From Drosophila pseudoobscura (taxonomy: Eukaryota; Arthropoda; Insecta; Diptera; Drosophilidae), in assembly GCF_009870125.1 (NCBI RefSeq), contig NC_046683.1, positions 22,143,001-22,207,000 of the forward strand: a stretch of 64,000 nucleotides of DNA, written 5' to 3'. The position numbers and the translations under genes are program-made. This document shows, in pieces, positions 1 through 13,300 of the stretch. Positions within the stretch are counted from its first letter, which is position 1. Every line of letters starts with the position of its first letter. A model generated the notes under the pieces. It was not told where the DNA came from. It did no database searches and saw only the letters and a program-made list of their open reading frames with translations.

Positions 1-2001
1 AATTGCCTCTGCCTATAAGCGGCAAGGTCAGTGGAAAAGCGCTTCTAGGAGAAGTCTAGTCTGCGTCATTCAGTCAGCACCAAAACGGAAATCAATAGAA
101 GAATCGTTTAATCGATCAACAGAGTGACTTATCGCTGAGAAGTCTGCTCTGGCCACACTCCATTTGCTTTCACCAACCAATCCACAATCCGTAATTCGCA
201 GTCCGCAGGGCTGAAATGGAACCATGGAGATTAAGAGCCATGTACTCCATGTACTACTCCACAGACCACTACAAATGCCAGCCGCTTGGAGGTGGAAAGT
301 GGAACTTAAAAACTGGACTGGGACTTCAAAAGGCCAGACCGCCTCCTCCCAGGTCGCCTGTTCCCACGCAACTTTGATGCGTGCCTGATGAACGCCGGTG
401 ATGCCACCATTTGTCGACGGTCAACAGCCAGTGCCAAAACGGTAACGATGGCAACAAAGGTACCAAAGCATTTCGCATCCACAAATATTGCGAATCGAAA
501 AGCCAAATATGAAAAACCGCACAGCAAACACCAACAGAAACCAGAGAAACTGCGGCCCGTCGGTGTGGATTGTCGTGTCAACGTCGTCAATGTGCCAAGT
601 CCAGGCCCCAAATCACAAAACGCAAAGCCCCAAAGACAAGCGAAGCCAAGCCAAGCCAAGCCAAGCCAATCCAAGCCAAGATCTTGGAGTCACGTTTGTT
701 TAATAAAATTAATATTTACATATGTTCCGTATTTACACACAACAAATGCTCCACTCCAACCCAACGAGGACAATGACGATGCCTCCGTTTTGTTTGGCTA
801 AAAGTGGACAAATAGCCAAATAGACTCGGCCAGATCCAGACTCGGCATGGCCAGGCAATTTGCACGATCCGAGCGGAGATCCCCAGTTGGCCACCGCCAG
901 CACGCACCATAACTCGTCCGTGATGATATCTCTCTCTGTCTGTCGGTAAAGGCGGTTTCGTGATCAGAGATCCGTGATCCGTGATCCGTGATCCGTGATC
1001 CATTGGAGAAACTTAAAAGGAGCCAGAAATGAGGTAACTGTGATGCATTCAATGCCTGATTTGGTAAAGGACGAGCATATTTGCGCCTGCTTACTATTTT
1101 GCACTGCTCATCAGCAATCTGATCCAGAAGTCAACTGTGAAGACTATTGGGATTATCTATTCTACATCAAATGAACATCATTCCGAGCCATATCTGCGAG
1201 ATTGAGGATTACAATTTGCACAGTTTCTACGTTTGCACAGTTTACTTCAATTTTCAGCTGTTCGATGACTATCACATCGAATGCGAATCGTTCAAGATTA
1301 CTTTCCCTGATTATAAAGATATAAAGCTTCAGTATACATAAGCTGAACAAAATAATGATCTTAGTTCTGAGATAAGAACTACTATAGCTGTGTCGGACTC
1401 AATACGAATCATTCACCTTTTAAGATTAAGACGTACACTGGTAAATCGATGCTGATTTACATTAGTCACCCTAATGTAAGAAATGGACGCTAATGGATCT
1501 GGTAACCAAGATCTGAGATCTAAGTATCTAAGCCACAAACTCGACAAGTATTCCACCGTTGCTCTATTTTTTTGATGTTGGTATTTTGGCTATCCCAAAC
1601 AGGAAACACACCAAATCGGACAAATTGGACAAGCGCGACAAACAGATCTCGACATTTGTGGCTTGTTCTGGCTCTGACTCTGAGTCGGGTCTATTTCGAT
1701 GTACGAGTATTTCTATTTCTGTTTCGGTTTCGGTTTCGGTTTCGGTTTGGGTTTCTTTATCTCCATCTGTAAATCCATCTGCATCTGTATCTGTACCTCT
1801 TGATGTCGTTTCTGGTGCTGTGCAAGTATTGTGTCAGTCTCGCTCTTACTTTGGGGGCAAATACTTACTCGAGCACATGGACAGACTCCGATTTGGCCAG
1901 AGTCTAAATTCAAGTTTATAACTAAATATGCGCCAGCTAATAGGTACAACTCATTGTTGGTCCGTCTGGTGCTGGTGCTTGCCTGGGACTAGGGGTGGTG
2001 G

Positions 2002-2054
<53 letters not shown>

Positions 2055-2070
2055 CTATCTCTGTCTGTCT
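2002..2070. repeat. (CT)n microsatellite
   Basis: An almost pure CT dinucleotide array interrupted by a few CTAT units. In the sense direction this is a GAGA/CTCT-type tract of the kind bound by GAGA factor in flies, but no function is shown here. Confidence 0.9.
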
Positions 2071-3046
2071 CCGGCTAACCTCGATTGCGTTTGCCACATT
2101 TTAACAACTTCACCCACATTCAAAATTCGTTTTGGCTTTGGCCCCAGCGACAACGACAACAACAACGACAACAACAACGACAACAACAACAGCAACAACA
2201 CCACAACCAGTTCAGCTTGGTTCGGTTCAGCTTTTGGTTTTGGCATCGAAGTTTTTGCCAACTTCGGCGATAGCCAAATAGCCATCTAACTATAGAAAGA
2301 CTTCTGCTCTGGTTATTGTTATAGCCAAACTACAACGCCTTATTAGCCCTGGAAGGGTACGAATACGTGTAAGAGCTACAGCTATGTGCAAGCATACTGT
2401 AGTTATATTTCATCCATATGATAATGACAAAGACAATAACACTACAACTTGTAAAATTGTGTGAAAACATCTTTAGAATTAACCAAATTACATTTGATAA
2501 CCATTCTTGCGTCTTTTAATAGAATTAACTTCACAAATGAAGTTGGCTTTATAGCTGGCAAAACGGTTGGTGCTGGTCAAGAAAATATGTCGGTATATGT
2601 ATATATGTATGTATATATGTATATATGTATATGTATTAAATATGTACATACATATGTACGTGTGTAAATATGCAAGTACTTAATAGGGTAGTACAATAAT
2701 AAGGTTAAATCGAATAACACATCAATTGCGGAGCTAATCAGCTTTGGGCTACTCGAATTTCAAGAGCACACTTCGATTTCCCGTCGAATGACTTATCCTA
2801 TTTATGCCATGAGCTTAAATACCATTTCCATTCGTTCCGAACCAAGCGCAAGTTTCCGTTCCTGTTTTCGCCGGCAATCGTGATCGGTGATCGCATTCTG
2901 AGTGATCTCATTGAGACCTATCGATGCTGCTGATCGAATCGCCTCTCCAATGGTCCCATGGTCGCAGCGGTTTCCCACACACCGAAAGAGATGGGATGTC
3001 GACGGAGCAACAACCCTTTGGGCAAAATATAAATACTCGTAGATAA

Positions 3047-3078
<32 letters not shown>

Positions 3079-3829
3079 GCATCAGACACACTAACAAAAA
3101 AGCCTTCTATGGGCATTATGGAAATACCGTTAATCGTCGCCCGGCCAAGATCAGAAGACCTCCGAGCAGGTGACCGATAGTCGCTCTCAGATCAATGGAT
3201 CGATCATTGTGGTTAATGTTGTTGCTGAGGCTGTTTCGCTTGTGCAGAAATCATTTGCAAGCGAATACACTGATCGATCTATCATTGCCAAAGCCAAATA
3301 CGATTATGTACCTACATACATATGTATGTACATACATAGTATGTATTTAGGCATGTGTGATGTGGGTAGAGGAAGTCGTTGAGAACTGAGAACCTTGAAC
3401 CCAGGAGAGACGACAGACACAAAACACAAAAGAAACGTTGGAAATATGATTTTGAATGGGATTTTTTGATTGAGCTCTGAGCGGAGTGGGACGGCAGGCC
3501 CCGAGTGGAGCTGAACTCAGCTGAACCGAACCGAACTTAGACGAGAACGGAGCTGAGAGCCTCAAACAGTCGTGCTTAGAGGCAAAAGCGGAAACCAAAA
3601 AGCGGAGTTGCTTTGTGGGACTAATCGATGAAGGCACTCATTGACAATGCAAAAACAGTTTGAAATCCGCTTACCAGAGCGCACAACTTCTGTGTGTTTG
3701 TGTAATTGCAGAAATCAACTTTTGTTCGTTATTTACTTATTTCAATTTGGCCTATTGTATACCCTCTTGCAGAGAGTATTATGATTTTTACAGCATGTGT
3801 GCAAAGCCCTCTTAGATCCCTCAAAGGGT

Positions 3830-3842
3830 GGGGGGGGGGGGG
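3830..3842 (+). repeat. Poly-G run
   Basis: Thirteen consecutive G after GGGT. It is unusual in this AT-rich intergenic setting and could also be a sequencing or assembly length artefact. Confidence 0.85.
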
Positions 3843-5283
3843 CAGTATACATACATATGTACATACTCATGTACATATGTACATATGTATGCATGTATAT
3901 GCAATATATATTCCTGCACTCCGTCTGTGCTCTTTCCAACTTTCCACATTACGTTGTTTCTCCGTTATATCTGTCTCTTCCCACCAACGATGTACTGTCC
4001 TACCATTATATCTCGCTCCCTCCGCCATGGGGTGCCACAGGACGATGAAGACTGCGAGAGGAAGGTACATATTTATGTAACTGACATACAGATCTGGGAG
4101 ACCCAGAAGGATATCGAAAATTTCAGCACCTTCTTGACTTGAATTTGTTTGCGCATTTTATCTATTTTTGTTGTTGTGTTTTGTCGGCGCGCTTTTATTT
4201 TGTTTTTTGTTTTTTTTTTTTTTTAATTTATTTGGCTTTTTGCGTAACTAAAACAATTTCATTTGCACTGACAGCGTCGCTGTCGCTGTCGCTGTCGCTG
4301 CCTCTGTCGGCGCCTCTACAGCGCCCGCGCTTACGACTCAGCCGTTATGGTTATAATGCGACAGAGCTTTTTTGCAATTGCTTTTAGCAGTCATGTAATG
4401 TTATTAACGCCATATTGACACACATTTTGCAGCAGGGCAGGCATGTTGGTAGGCAGACCAAACTGCAAGAGGGGGCCTGAAATCTAAGCTAATTACGTGA
4501 CGGCAAACGCAACGCAGCCAGAGAGCAGAGAGCAGAGAGCCTGCACTTGCAAGCCTCTCCTCCCAAGCAGACGCCTATGCCCTCGCATAGACTTCTTCCT
4601 TGCGCGTTTTCTTCCTCTGCCATCTGCCCGTCTGCCGTCTGCCGTCTGCCCGTCTGCCCATCCATCATACATCGCATCAACGTACGTCACGTACACGCGA
4701 CGTGGGTGGCGTGGCCAGATTGAGTGGCGGTGGCCCACAGGGCGACCCACTTTCGTCGTCTCTCTGGCCCTTGCCCTCGCGCAACGCGAAAGAAGAAGGA
4801 ATACTAATATGAGGAGGCGAGGTTCAAGGGGAGAAGCATGAGAAGCAGCCGAGAAAGAGCAAGAGCAAGAGCAAGAGCAAGAGCAGGAGCTAAAGAGCGA
4901 GGCTAAAGTCACGTTAATTGCTTCAACACTTGACTCTGAAGATGCGGATGCGGATCCGGATTCGAATGCGGATATGCATACGGCTTGCGGATTGGAAGAT
5001 TTGGGCACTGGGACATGGACATGGAAAGCTTTAAGTTCTTTGGCATTTATTTGCTGGCGAAATATCGCTCCTCCATTGATCCATTACCATTGGCGTCGAT
5101 AAAAAACCACTGGCACGTGCCACACTGTTGATGCAAGAAAGCTATGATGTCATAATACCCATTTGCACCCTCTCCTCCCCCAACCTGCACTCTCCATCCT
5201 CAAGCATCAGTCGAGTTTCGAAAGTGAAAAGGTGATGTTGCCTCTGTGGGGGGATTATCAAATATGCATTTTCGTCCGTCCGT

Positions 5284-5284
5284 A

Positions 5285-5316
<32 letters not shown>
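5284..5316. repeat. (TGTC)n microsatellite
   Basis: About eight tetranucleotide TGTC units in a row, with no coding context. Confidence 0.9.
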
Positions 5317-5318
<2 letters not shown>

Positions 5319-5611
5319 GGTCATTCTGCCGCTGTCTATGCATTTTTCAGAAGAAGACACAACAAACATTTGATGGTGCTCCCCTCACACGAAGACACGA
5401 CACAAGTGACACGAACACACACAGATACAGATACAGATACAGCTACAGATTCAGATAGAAATGCATATAGACCAAGCGGGGCTTCAGTTCTAAGCGAAGC
5501 TACGATGTGCTGCGCTGCGCTGCTGCTCAGCTGTGTTGCTGCCAGCGATCAAAGTGAAACGAAACCAAGGTTTAACAGAGAAGGATTACTAGCTTCGAGT
5601 GTCGAAGAATT

Positions 5612-5786
5612 TGATACCCTTGCATGTAAATCGGTTAGGCGTCTTCCTGTGTGTTGGCCACTTCTGTAAAAGCATCAGAAATAGTAAAAAGCCAGGAGGC
5701 AATCAAAAAACTGGGTCGAATATGCTTCTTTTTTGTGGCAAAGCATAATACCCATAATACCCTCTGTAAGGGTATGATAATGCTGT
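5612..5786. repeat. Possible small dispersed-repeat relic bounded by GATACCC/GGGTAT
   Basis: The stretch starts with a GATACCCTTGCA-like string and ends with TACCCTCTGTAAGGGTATGAT, itself a short inverted repeat. Similar TACCCTCTTGCAGAGAGTAT text occurs near 3,758. Such strings are common termini of short Drosophila interspersed repeats. The family is not certain and the limits are approximate. Confidence 0.3.
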
Positions 5787-6217
5787 TCGTGGGCAGCGCA
5801 GCGCAGAAGCAGAAGATGATGATGATGGGGGGAGATGCATTTAACGCCTCTGGGTAGCCAAAATGTATCGTGGGCGTCGCCGTTGTCCCCGTTGTCCGCG
5901 TTGCCGTTGCCGTCGTTGCTCACCTGGCATGATAAGAGCCCAAGATGATGGAGAGGGAGAAGAGGAATAAGAGGAAGAACCATCTAATGAAAAGATCGAC
6001 GCAACGATACCCTAACCCTAACGTACATAGGTCCGCGAGAAATGGAAAACCGACTGAAGCATTTAGTTCCCTTTCTTTGTGGCCCGAACTGATATGCATA
6101 TTTACAATTAGACTACCTCTGTCATCCCCATGCACTCCTTAGTCATTTCGCAGCAACGGCAGAAACGTCGGCAGAAGAGCAGCGTCATGCACGCTGGCTG
6201 TGGATGTCGTGCCTTTT

Positions 6218-6262
6218 GCTGCTGCTGCTGCTGCTGCTGCTGCCGCTGCTGCTGCTGCTGCT
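6218..6262. repeat. (GCT)n trinucleotide repeat
   Basis: Two runs of GCT separated by GCC. It is non-coding as far as can be seen. Confidence 0.88.
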
Positions 6263-7367
6263 GATGTGGCTATTGCTGTTGCTGTTGCTGGGAATGCCCT
6301 TGTTTGGGGCTAGGGTATTATGGAAAGGTGAAACAATAAACACCAAATAAAGCATTTGTCAGATATCCATAAAAGATGCAGCGGAGAGAAGGAGAGGCAG
6401 AAATAATAATATTGTTTAAATATTAAATTATTGCAACAAAATGTGCATAAATGAATATGGAATGATGCAAATGGAAATGGAAATGGAAATGGAAATGGAA
6501 ATGCATGACACGTCGAGACACGATTACTGCTTGCGCTAGCAGCAGCGCAGTGCAGCGCATCGTATCGTCTCGAATATGGGATTCGAGCTTGGGGGTTCTC
6601 CGATGGCGGATGATATTACCTCAGACGTCAAATGTGCCAATGGCAAATTGTTGTGGCAGTGTGGTACGAAGGGGTTAGAGACAGGCAGTACGAGACTAAG
6701 TGGGTGAAAACTTCTCAGAACTTAAGTAAGCTGTGAAGGGGCTAAGGGGCTAAGGAGCCAAGTGGTAGTCTCCAGATTCCTGAAAGGCGGTAAAGCGATA
6801 AAGGATGCGAGTTCAACAGAAAAGTTCAACATACATATGTTATGAGTGATGAATTCTCTCCCATCTCTAGAGTGCAATAGGTGAGGGTAGGCCTGACATA
6901 TTTCCATACAGCAAATTCGTTTCTCAATTTATGAACATACAGAACATGGGCGCGTTAATACTAGAATACTAGGATGTGCATGTGCACCCTCTTGATGTGT
7001 ACTGTACTATTGCACATATTTACATACATCTACATACATAAGTGAGCGGTGAAACGAAGAGAAAAAACACTCTCGCGCATCTTTAATCGCCCTTTGTCCT
7101 GAATTTACAGTTCGACAAAAACAGCACAAAACAAAAAACCTGTCGAAATATCGTCGCAATGCTGATCGTTCAACGACCGTTGGGGTCTGTGGATCGGGGC
7201 TGTGGGGGACACGGGCCTGGGGCAGCCTAAAAATGTCGTGCTAAATTCTTAGGAAGCTTAAAAATAACAATTTTCTAGTTTTGTATTTTTGTCTTGACTT
7301 TCAATCGTGCCGCTCGCTGAAATTTTTGTCTGTGCTCATTGGGTATTTCTGCTCCTCGTTGTTGCAG

Positions 7368-10300
7368 CACGCGAACTATGTGCGGCAGGCGGCCGAGGAC
7401 TATTTGGCCCGGCGACAGGCGCGCAACAAATCGATGACACGCTCGATGACATCCGGCCTGGCCGGTCCGATCCTGGCCCTGGGCAACATCCACTACCTGC
7501 CGGCAGCCAAAAGCGGTACCTTCTTTGCTCGCGACAATGTTTCCAACTTCATAACTTGGTGCAGGTAAGTGGTTCATCTCCAGCGGCAATCGATTCCCCT
7601 ATAACTCAATCGATAATTCCTGCAGAAAGAGCCTCAAGATAATCGAATGCCTTCTGTTTGAAACGGACGATCTGATCATGCGCAAGAATGAGAAGCACGT
7701 GATCCTCTGCCTCCTGGAGGTGGCGCGACGAGGTGCCAAGTTTGGTACGTCATCTAGGGATTCGATTCACATTATCCCCCATCTTTATCACATGGTCTCC
7801 TCTCTCTTCCAACAGGAATGCTGGCCCCCATGCTGGTGCAGATGGAGCGACAAATCGATCGGGAGATCGCCGCCGATATCAAGGCCAATGGCGCCAACTC
7901 CTCGGACAGCGGGACACAGACGGAGGCAATCGCCTCCAGCTCAACGATTAGCAACATGGCCACATCCACAACAATAACGACAACGACAGTGGGCTCGGAG
8001 ACGGATCTATACGATGACAGCGATGACTCGGAGAATGAAGATGATGCCGATGAGAATCCAATGCTGATGTACGGTCCCCAGCCCCAGATAGTCACCAACG
8101 ATCTGAAAAGCCTCGATGAGATGGTGAGTGAGACCGACTTAGGTAGTCGGTTACTCGTATCTGTACCTTTACCTTTTTTTGTCTTTCTTCAACATTTGTT
8201 TACAAGACTGCAAATATTGTATACACTTAAACGGCATTCTTACAACACGATACACTGGAAAAAGTCCGGCCGTGTAACCAACTGAGTTTCTAAAAGCAAG
8301 AATCATTGTGTTTCTGTTTCCGGATTGCCAACAAGTGGTCTAATTCTTATATCGTAGTGATTTTCTCACTCAATCCTTTCTGTTTCGTTCTAAAGATATT
8401 CTGTTCAATTTAATTAAATTCAATTCAAGATCTGAACCCTTCGCAGAGAGAGCGACATTTTGCTTGTATTCCTTTGTAGAGCTTATCAAGAGCTTTAATT
8501 GAGGGCATGATTCAGTGAACAGAAGAAGTCTATACCGGAATCTCGCTTCGAGTATTAGCTATGTATATTAGTTTCCTGTTTGGTGCCTTTGGGTTTTCTG
8601 TGGCAGGGCTATCTATGGGTGTGTGTCTATGTCTGTACGTTCCTCAAGTGCCCCAGTCCCAGTTCCAGTGCCAGTTCCAGTGCCAGTTCCAGTGCCAGTT
8701 CCAGTGCCAGTGCCAGTGTCCACTTCTTTGGGGTTTCTCTTTTTGATTGTACATACATATGTACATTTCGTTCATGGCCCAACTCACGATTGTTTTGCCT
8801 TCGTAGTGACCGCTGTCGTTGTTGCCACTTTTCTTAAGACCATTTTTAGCCATGGCTGAGCTTCCATTTAGGAACTTGGCCCAAAAGCAGCTAAACCGAA
8901 ACCAAAGTCAAATGCAACCCAAACGAAAACAAATCTAAGGCAGCCTGGAGTGGGATTTAGTTGGGTGTCTGTCGGACACATTGTAGGGGATAGGATGCCA
9001 ATTTAGGGGGGAGCAAAGTATCTCCTATTTCCGCCAATCCGACAGTGCGGCATGGAGGCATTGCGGCAGTCCGTCTGCCATGTTGAGATGTCAAATTAAT
9101 TTGACAAGATGTTCCCCAATGGCGTCGTCGCTGACGATGTGCCAACAACTATTACAGCAATTGAAATTGTCAATGTAATTGCAAGTGTGACGACAGCGCC
9201 AGCATCACCAACAGCAGGAGGATGGAGATAAATGCGGGGAGGGTGGATAGATGGTAGGGGATAGATGCAGGATAGACGCAATGGAAATCAGCGACGTCCA
9301 GACTAATGAAAGCCATACAAACATTTCCTCACGCCGCCAGCAACAGCAGCAGCAACATCTAGCAACGATCGACAGCTGGGGGATGGATAGATGGTCTTGG
9401 CGTGGACATGGACATGAAGCAGCGCCACAAGCTGTCCGGGCGATCCTCCATCCTCTCGACTCCATCATGGCAGAGTCAGCCAATATATTTGAGCAGCAGC
9501 CAGAGCCGCAATATCGGAGGTAGCCACAGCAGCCAAATCAGCAAATAGCCTCAACAACTTGTCGAAAATCAAATGATGTGCCACCAACAGCATCAGCAGC
9601 AGCATCAGCAGCAGCATCAGCAGCAGCAGCAGCATCAGCATCAGCAACCACCACCACCACCAACAGCAGCCACTACTGAGGAAAAGAAAAAGGGGGAGAA
9701 AAGGGAAGCAACCACGATCATTTGTCGACTCGAAGCTGGAGACTCAGACTGAGGCTTTGGCACGTCCGCATAGCTGTCTGTCCCTGGCCTGTTGTCTGCT
9801 GTCTGTAGCAGGCAGTTGCTGCCGTGGATGCTTGTGGCATGCGATTTATGGTTAGCCCAGGACCACATCGCCCCATCTCCATGGCCAGCTAATCTCGTAT
9901 GCGTCAGAGTCACGCCGATCCTCGATCTCTGGCAGAGATGCGAGATTCCCTCCCGATTCCGGTCTCCCCCACGGCCGAAAGATTTATTGTCAGCAGCTCC
10001 ACCTAAGCACGCATTCAAAGCTGCCGAAGGAGATGCAAAAGTTCAAAGGTGCAAATGCGTTGCCCTCCCTCTCTATCCCCTGTACTCTGTCCTCTAACCC
10101 GCCCATCCATCTGTTTGGTCTTGCAACAAACTACAGTAGCAATGGTCTCGAGGAAATAGTTGGAGCCAGGATCCAGACCTCAGAGTCCAGAGTCAGAGCC
10201 CAGAGTTGGAGTTTGAGTGGAAGTCGGTGTCGGGCCAAGTCGTCATTTGTTGTTTGTCCGCTGCCGCCAGTTGGGACGGACAGAGTCGTCAGTTCGGGCT

Positions 10301-13300
10301 GATGCTGATACTGATGCTGAAGCCCAGGCTGGGGCTGAAGCACAGTCTGGCTCCCATGGACTGCTTGGCTCTCCCTAGGGCTAGGTAGCACCTCTGCTGC
10401 CTCTCCGCGGATCATTTGTTGGTTGGACAATGGCAGCGCGTGAATTTATGCAGTGGAAAACTATTTGGTGACCCCGATGCTCGTCGTCGCTCGTCGCTGG
10501 ATCAGCGTCAGCTTCAGCTTCAGCCGCGCACACAGCATCAGTATCAGCATCAGCTCCAACTGCAGTAGTCGGTCGCCAGTCAGTCAGGGAGTCAGTCCGA
10601 CTACTGGGGTCAGGCTTATGCAATGCCGGGTGTTAGCGTCGGCCCACGAAGGTTGCTGGGTGGCAGGCAGGATGGCAGGGCAGTCCAGAAAGACTCGATT
10701 TACGGTACAGTGCCACCCAGAACTTTACGGTTTACGGATATCGAATTGGCTCATCGTATTAGAGCTTATCTTTAGATCAAGGTATGGAAACGATGATAAG
10801 GATCAGTTATCACAGCCCAAGGTCATATCGACTGAGATACCCTATAGAGCAAGTAATGTTCTCCTTGCTAGACCAGTTTACTGATATGATAAAACATAAA
10901 ACATAAACACATAGACACATGCGCAGCGATAACTGATCATGGAACATCAACTTATCGAATATACCAAAGCAGACCTCGCACAGAACGGTTGACACTTTCT
11001 TGGTGTCCGAAAAAAACACTCACATTTACGGACACATGGAGAAAAGAAAAGAGACTGAGAAGACCCGATCAAATCTGTTTTTGCCTAACTCGCTCTTCGC
11101 TCAAGCAAAGCCTGATTTTACATGTTTCTTTTGTTACTGTTGTTCATTGACCATTTTGTCGCGAGCGAAAGGAAAAGGTGTCTTTTGCGTCTGGCAACGA
11201 TTACTTGCCTATGCATGTACATGTATGTACATGTATGTATGTGCTTATGTACATATGTAAATGAAAAACACATAACCAACTAATAACCAAAAATATGCAG
11301 AAAATTAAACACACAACGCAGGAACTTTTTCTGTGAGCGCTTCATCAAAAGTTGTTGTGAGACACGACCGCGTGTTGGCTCCACCTATCCCTATCCCTAT
11401 CCCTATCCGTACCCCTATCGCATACATGTACTATGTACATATGTATATCTTAAATTTTTTTTTTATTTATTGTTATCTGGCTTTCCTAGTGCTACAATTA
11501 GCTTGTAGAGCACTAGTCACTAGATGCCACATTGGTTTTGTTTGGGTCAAACTAATCTTATATGATTATATAATCTTTTCTAATTTAGGATTACATACAT
11601 ACATACATATGAACATATGTATATTACATTCTTTATTATTAATTATAGGTAATTTTTACTATTATTTTATTTGATCTCAATTAGGTTTTGAGATGTACAG
11701 TTTCTTAATCTACTATAATATGGGCTCTTAACTGTATATACATATGTACATATTTGATTCCTTTGCAGGTTAGAGATCTGGTAGAGAAGTGCACATGCCC
11801 CTCGCAGTTTCCCATGGTCCGGGTGTCCGAGGGCAAGTATCGCATCGGCGACACCAAAGTACTCATCTTTGTGCGGGTGAGTATTCGTTGGCGGCTGGAA
11901 TGCGAGGAATACAGAGGGAGAGTCGCTTATATTCGCGTGCCACTTTCAGATACTGCGCTCCCATGTGATGGTGCGCGTGGGAGGCGGATGGGATACCCTG
12001 GCCCACTACCTGGATAAGCACGACCCCTGCCGCTGCCGGGCCCAGCACCGCAGCTCGGTGGCCGCCCGCCTCATCCCCCGACAGTCTCCCAACCACAATC
12101 CGAGTAACGGCATCGAGCTGCACAAGGCTCAGGTGATATTCGAGCGGTAAGGGATTCGGATTTTGTAGTCCCTTCTCTCCTCTAGATCCAATGATATTTA
12201 CTCCCTTTCACTCCACTCCCTTTCTCAGGTCACCGACCGCTGCGCGACGCGTCTTCAACAGTCCAAACTGCAACGGAGGAGGAGCTGGAGGAGCTGGAGG
12301 AGCAACAGCAGCCACAGCGGCAACAGCAGTGGGAATGGGAATTGGACTGGGAGCTGCACAAGGCCAGGCCCAACAGAATGGCAACAGTCTCTCCCCAAAT
12401 TCAGGAAAGTACCGGAGTCGAAGTCCGACACCGCAGCGTAAATTCATCAACGGTATCCAAAGCAACGGAATCGTGGCAGTCAGTGGCTCCTTCACCACGG
12501 CCGTCGTTCCAGAGCAACAGCTGCTGGGCTCCCCTGGCCTGGCCAGGCGCTCCATGTCACCAAGTCCCCGGCGGCTGATCGACATGCGGAAGAAGCAGAG
12601 CTCCCTGGACTCATACAGCAGCGGACCTAAGTCGCTGCCAGGCGGCTGCAGCTGCTCCCTGGAGGATTCCGGATTGGGAGGGGGGGCGGTGACTGCCCCT
12701 TCATCTGGAGGAGTGCTTGGCGGGGGACAGTCCGTCCCGGAGCAGGGCAACTCAAGCAAGTTTGAGAATATCAGCGACAACGGTAGCGAGATCAGCGACG
12801 AAGGCTACCGAAGCCTGGGGGTAAACCAGTCGAGTGCCCAGAAGCGCGAGTCCCTGCACAGTCAGGCCTCGATGGAAGACGCTGAAACCAATGGTGAGTC
12901 CACAACCGCTCCTTCCTTGATTCCCCTCTAAGCTACGAATTCCCTTCCGCAGCGCGTCTCGATCAGACGTCCAGCGACTCACAGATCTCGCCTTCGGAAG
13001 AGCCCCCGGAGAAGGCGGCTACGGATATACTAGAGGAAGAGGACCTCAATGGGCAGGAGCTTGACGCGGATGCGGACGTGGACGTGGAGCAAGACTACTC
13101 TGTGTGCGATGGCCCCCAGTCGCTGCCGGCCATCCTCCGTCTGCCGAAGATGGCGGACAAGTTCGAGCAGTCGGGTGTATTCATCACCGACGATGAGATT
13201 ACCGTGGACATGGCCAAGAGCCCGCACTCCCCCAAGCTAGAGATGCAGCAGTCCCCGGCGCTGCTCAGTAAAATTCCCCGCTCACCTTTGGCTCAGCGCC

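Larger units (their letters stand above)
1..7367. other. Non-coding upstream/intronic region of the GAS2-family gene
   Basis: No coding exon could be supported here. The first recognisable exon downstream (7,368) opens in the middle of a CH domain, directly after a splice acceptor, so this stretch is probably intron plus 5' leader of that gene. I looked for the missing start of the CH domain (a segment of the type MKEDLAEWL) and did not find it, so its exon is probably left of the window. The stretch is rich in simple repeats: CCAAG near 643-680, GTGATCC near 965-1001, TTTCGG near 1721-1756, CT near 2002-2070, TGTC near 5284-5316, GCT near 6218-6262 and GGAAAT near 6470-6503. Confidence 0.6.

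Noticed and set aside
4493-5008. Minus-strand open frame of 171 codons
   Set aside because: Driven by GAGCAA/GCTC repeats that translate to Ser-Cys runs; no protein-like features.
6008-6022. CCCTAACCCTAA, resembling a telomere repeat
   Set aside because: Only two units, and fly telomeres do not use this repeat.
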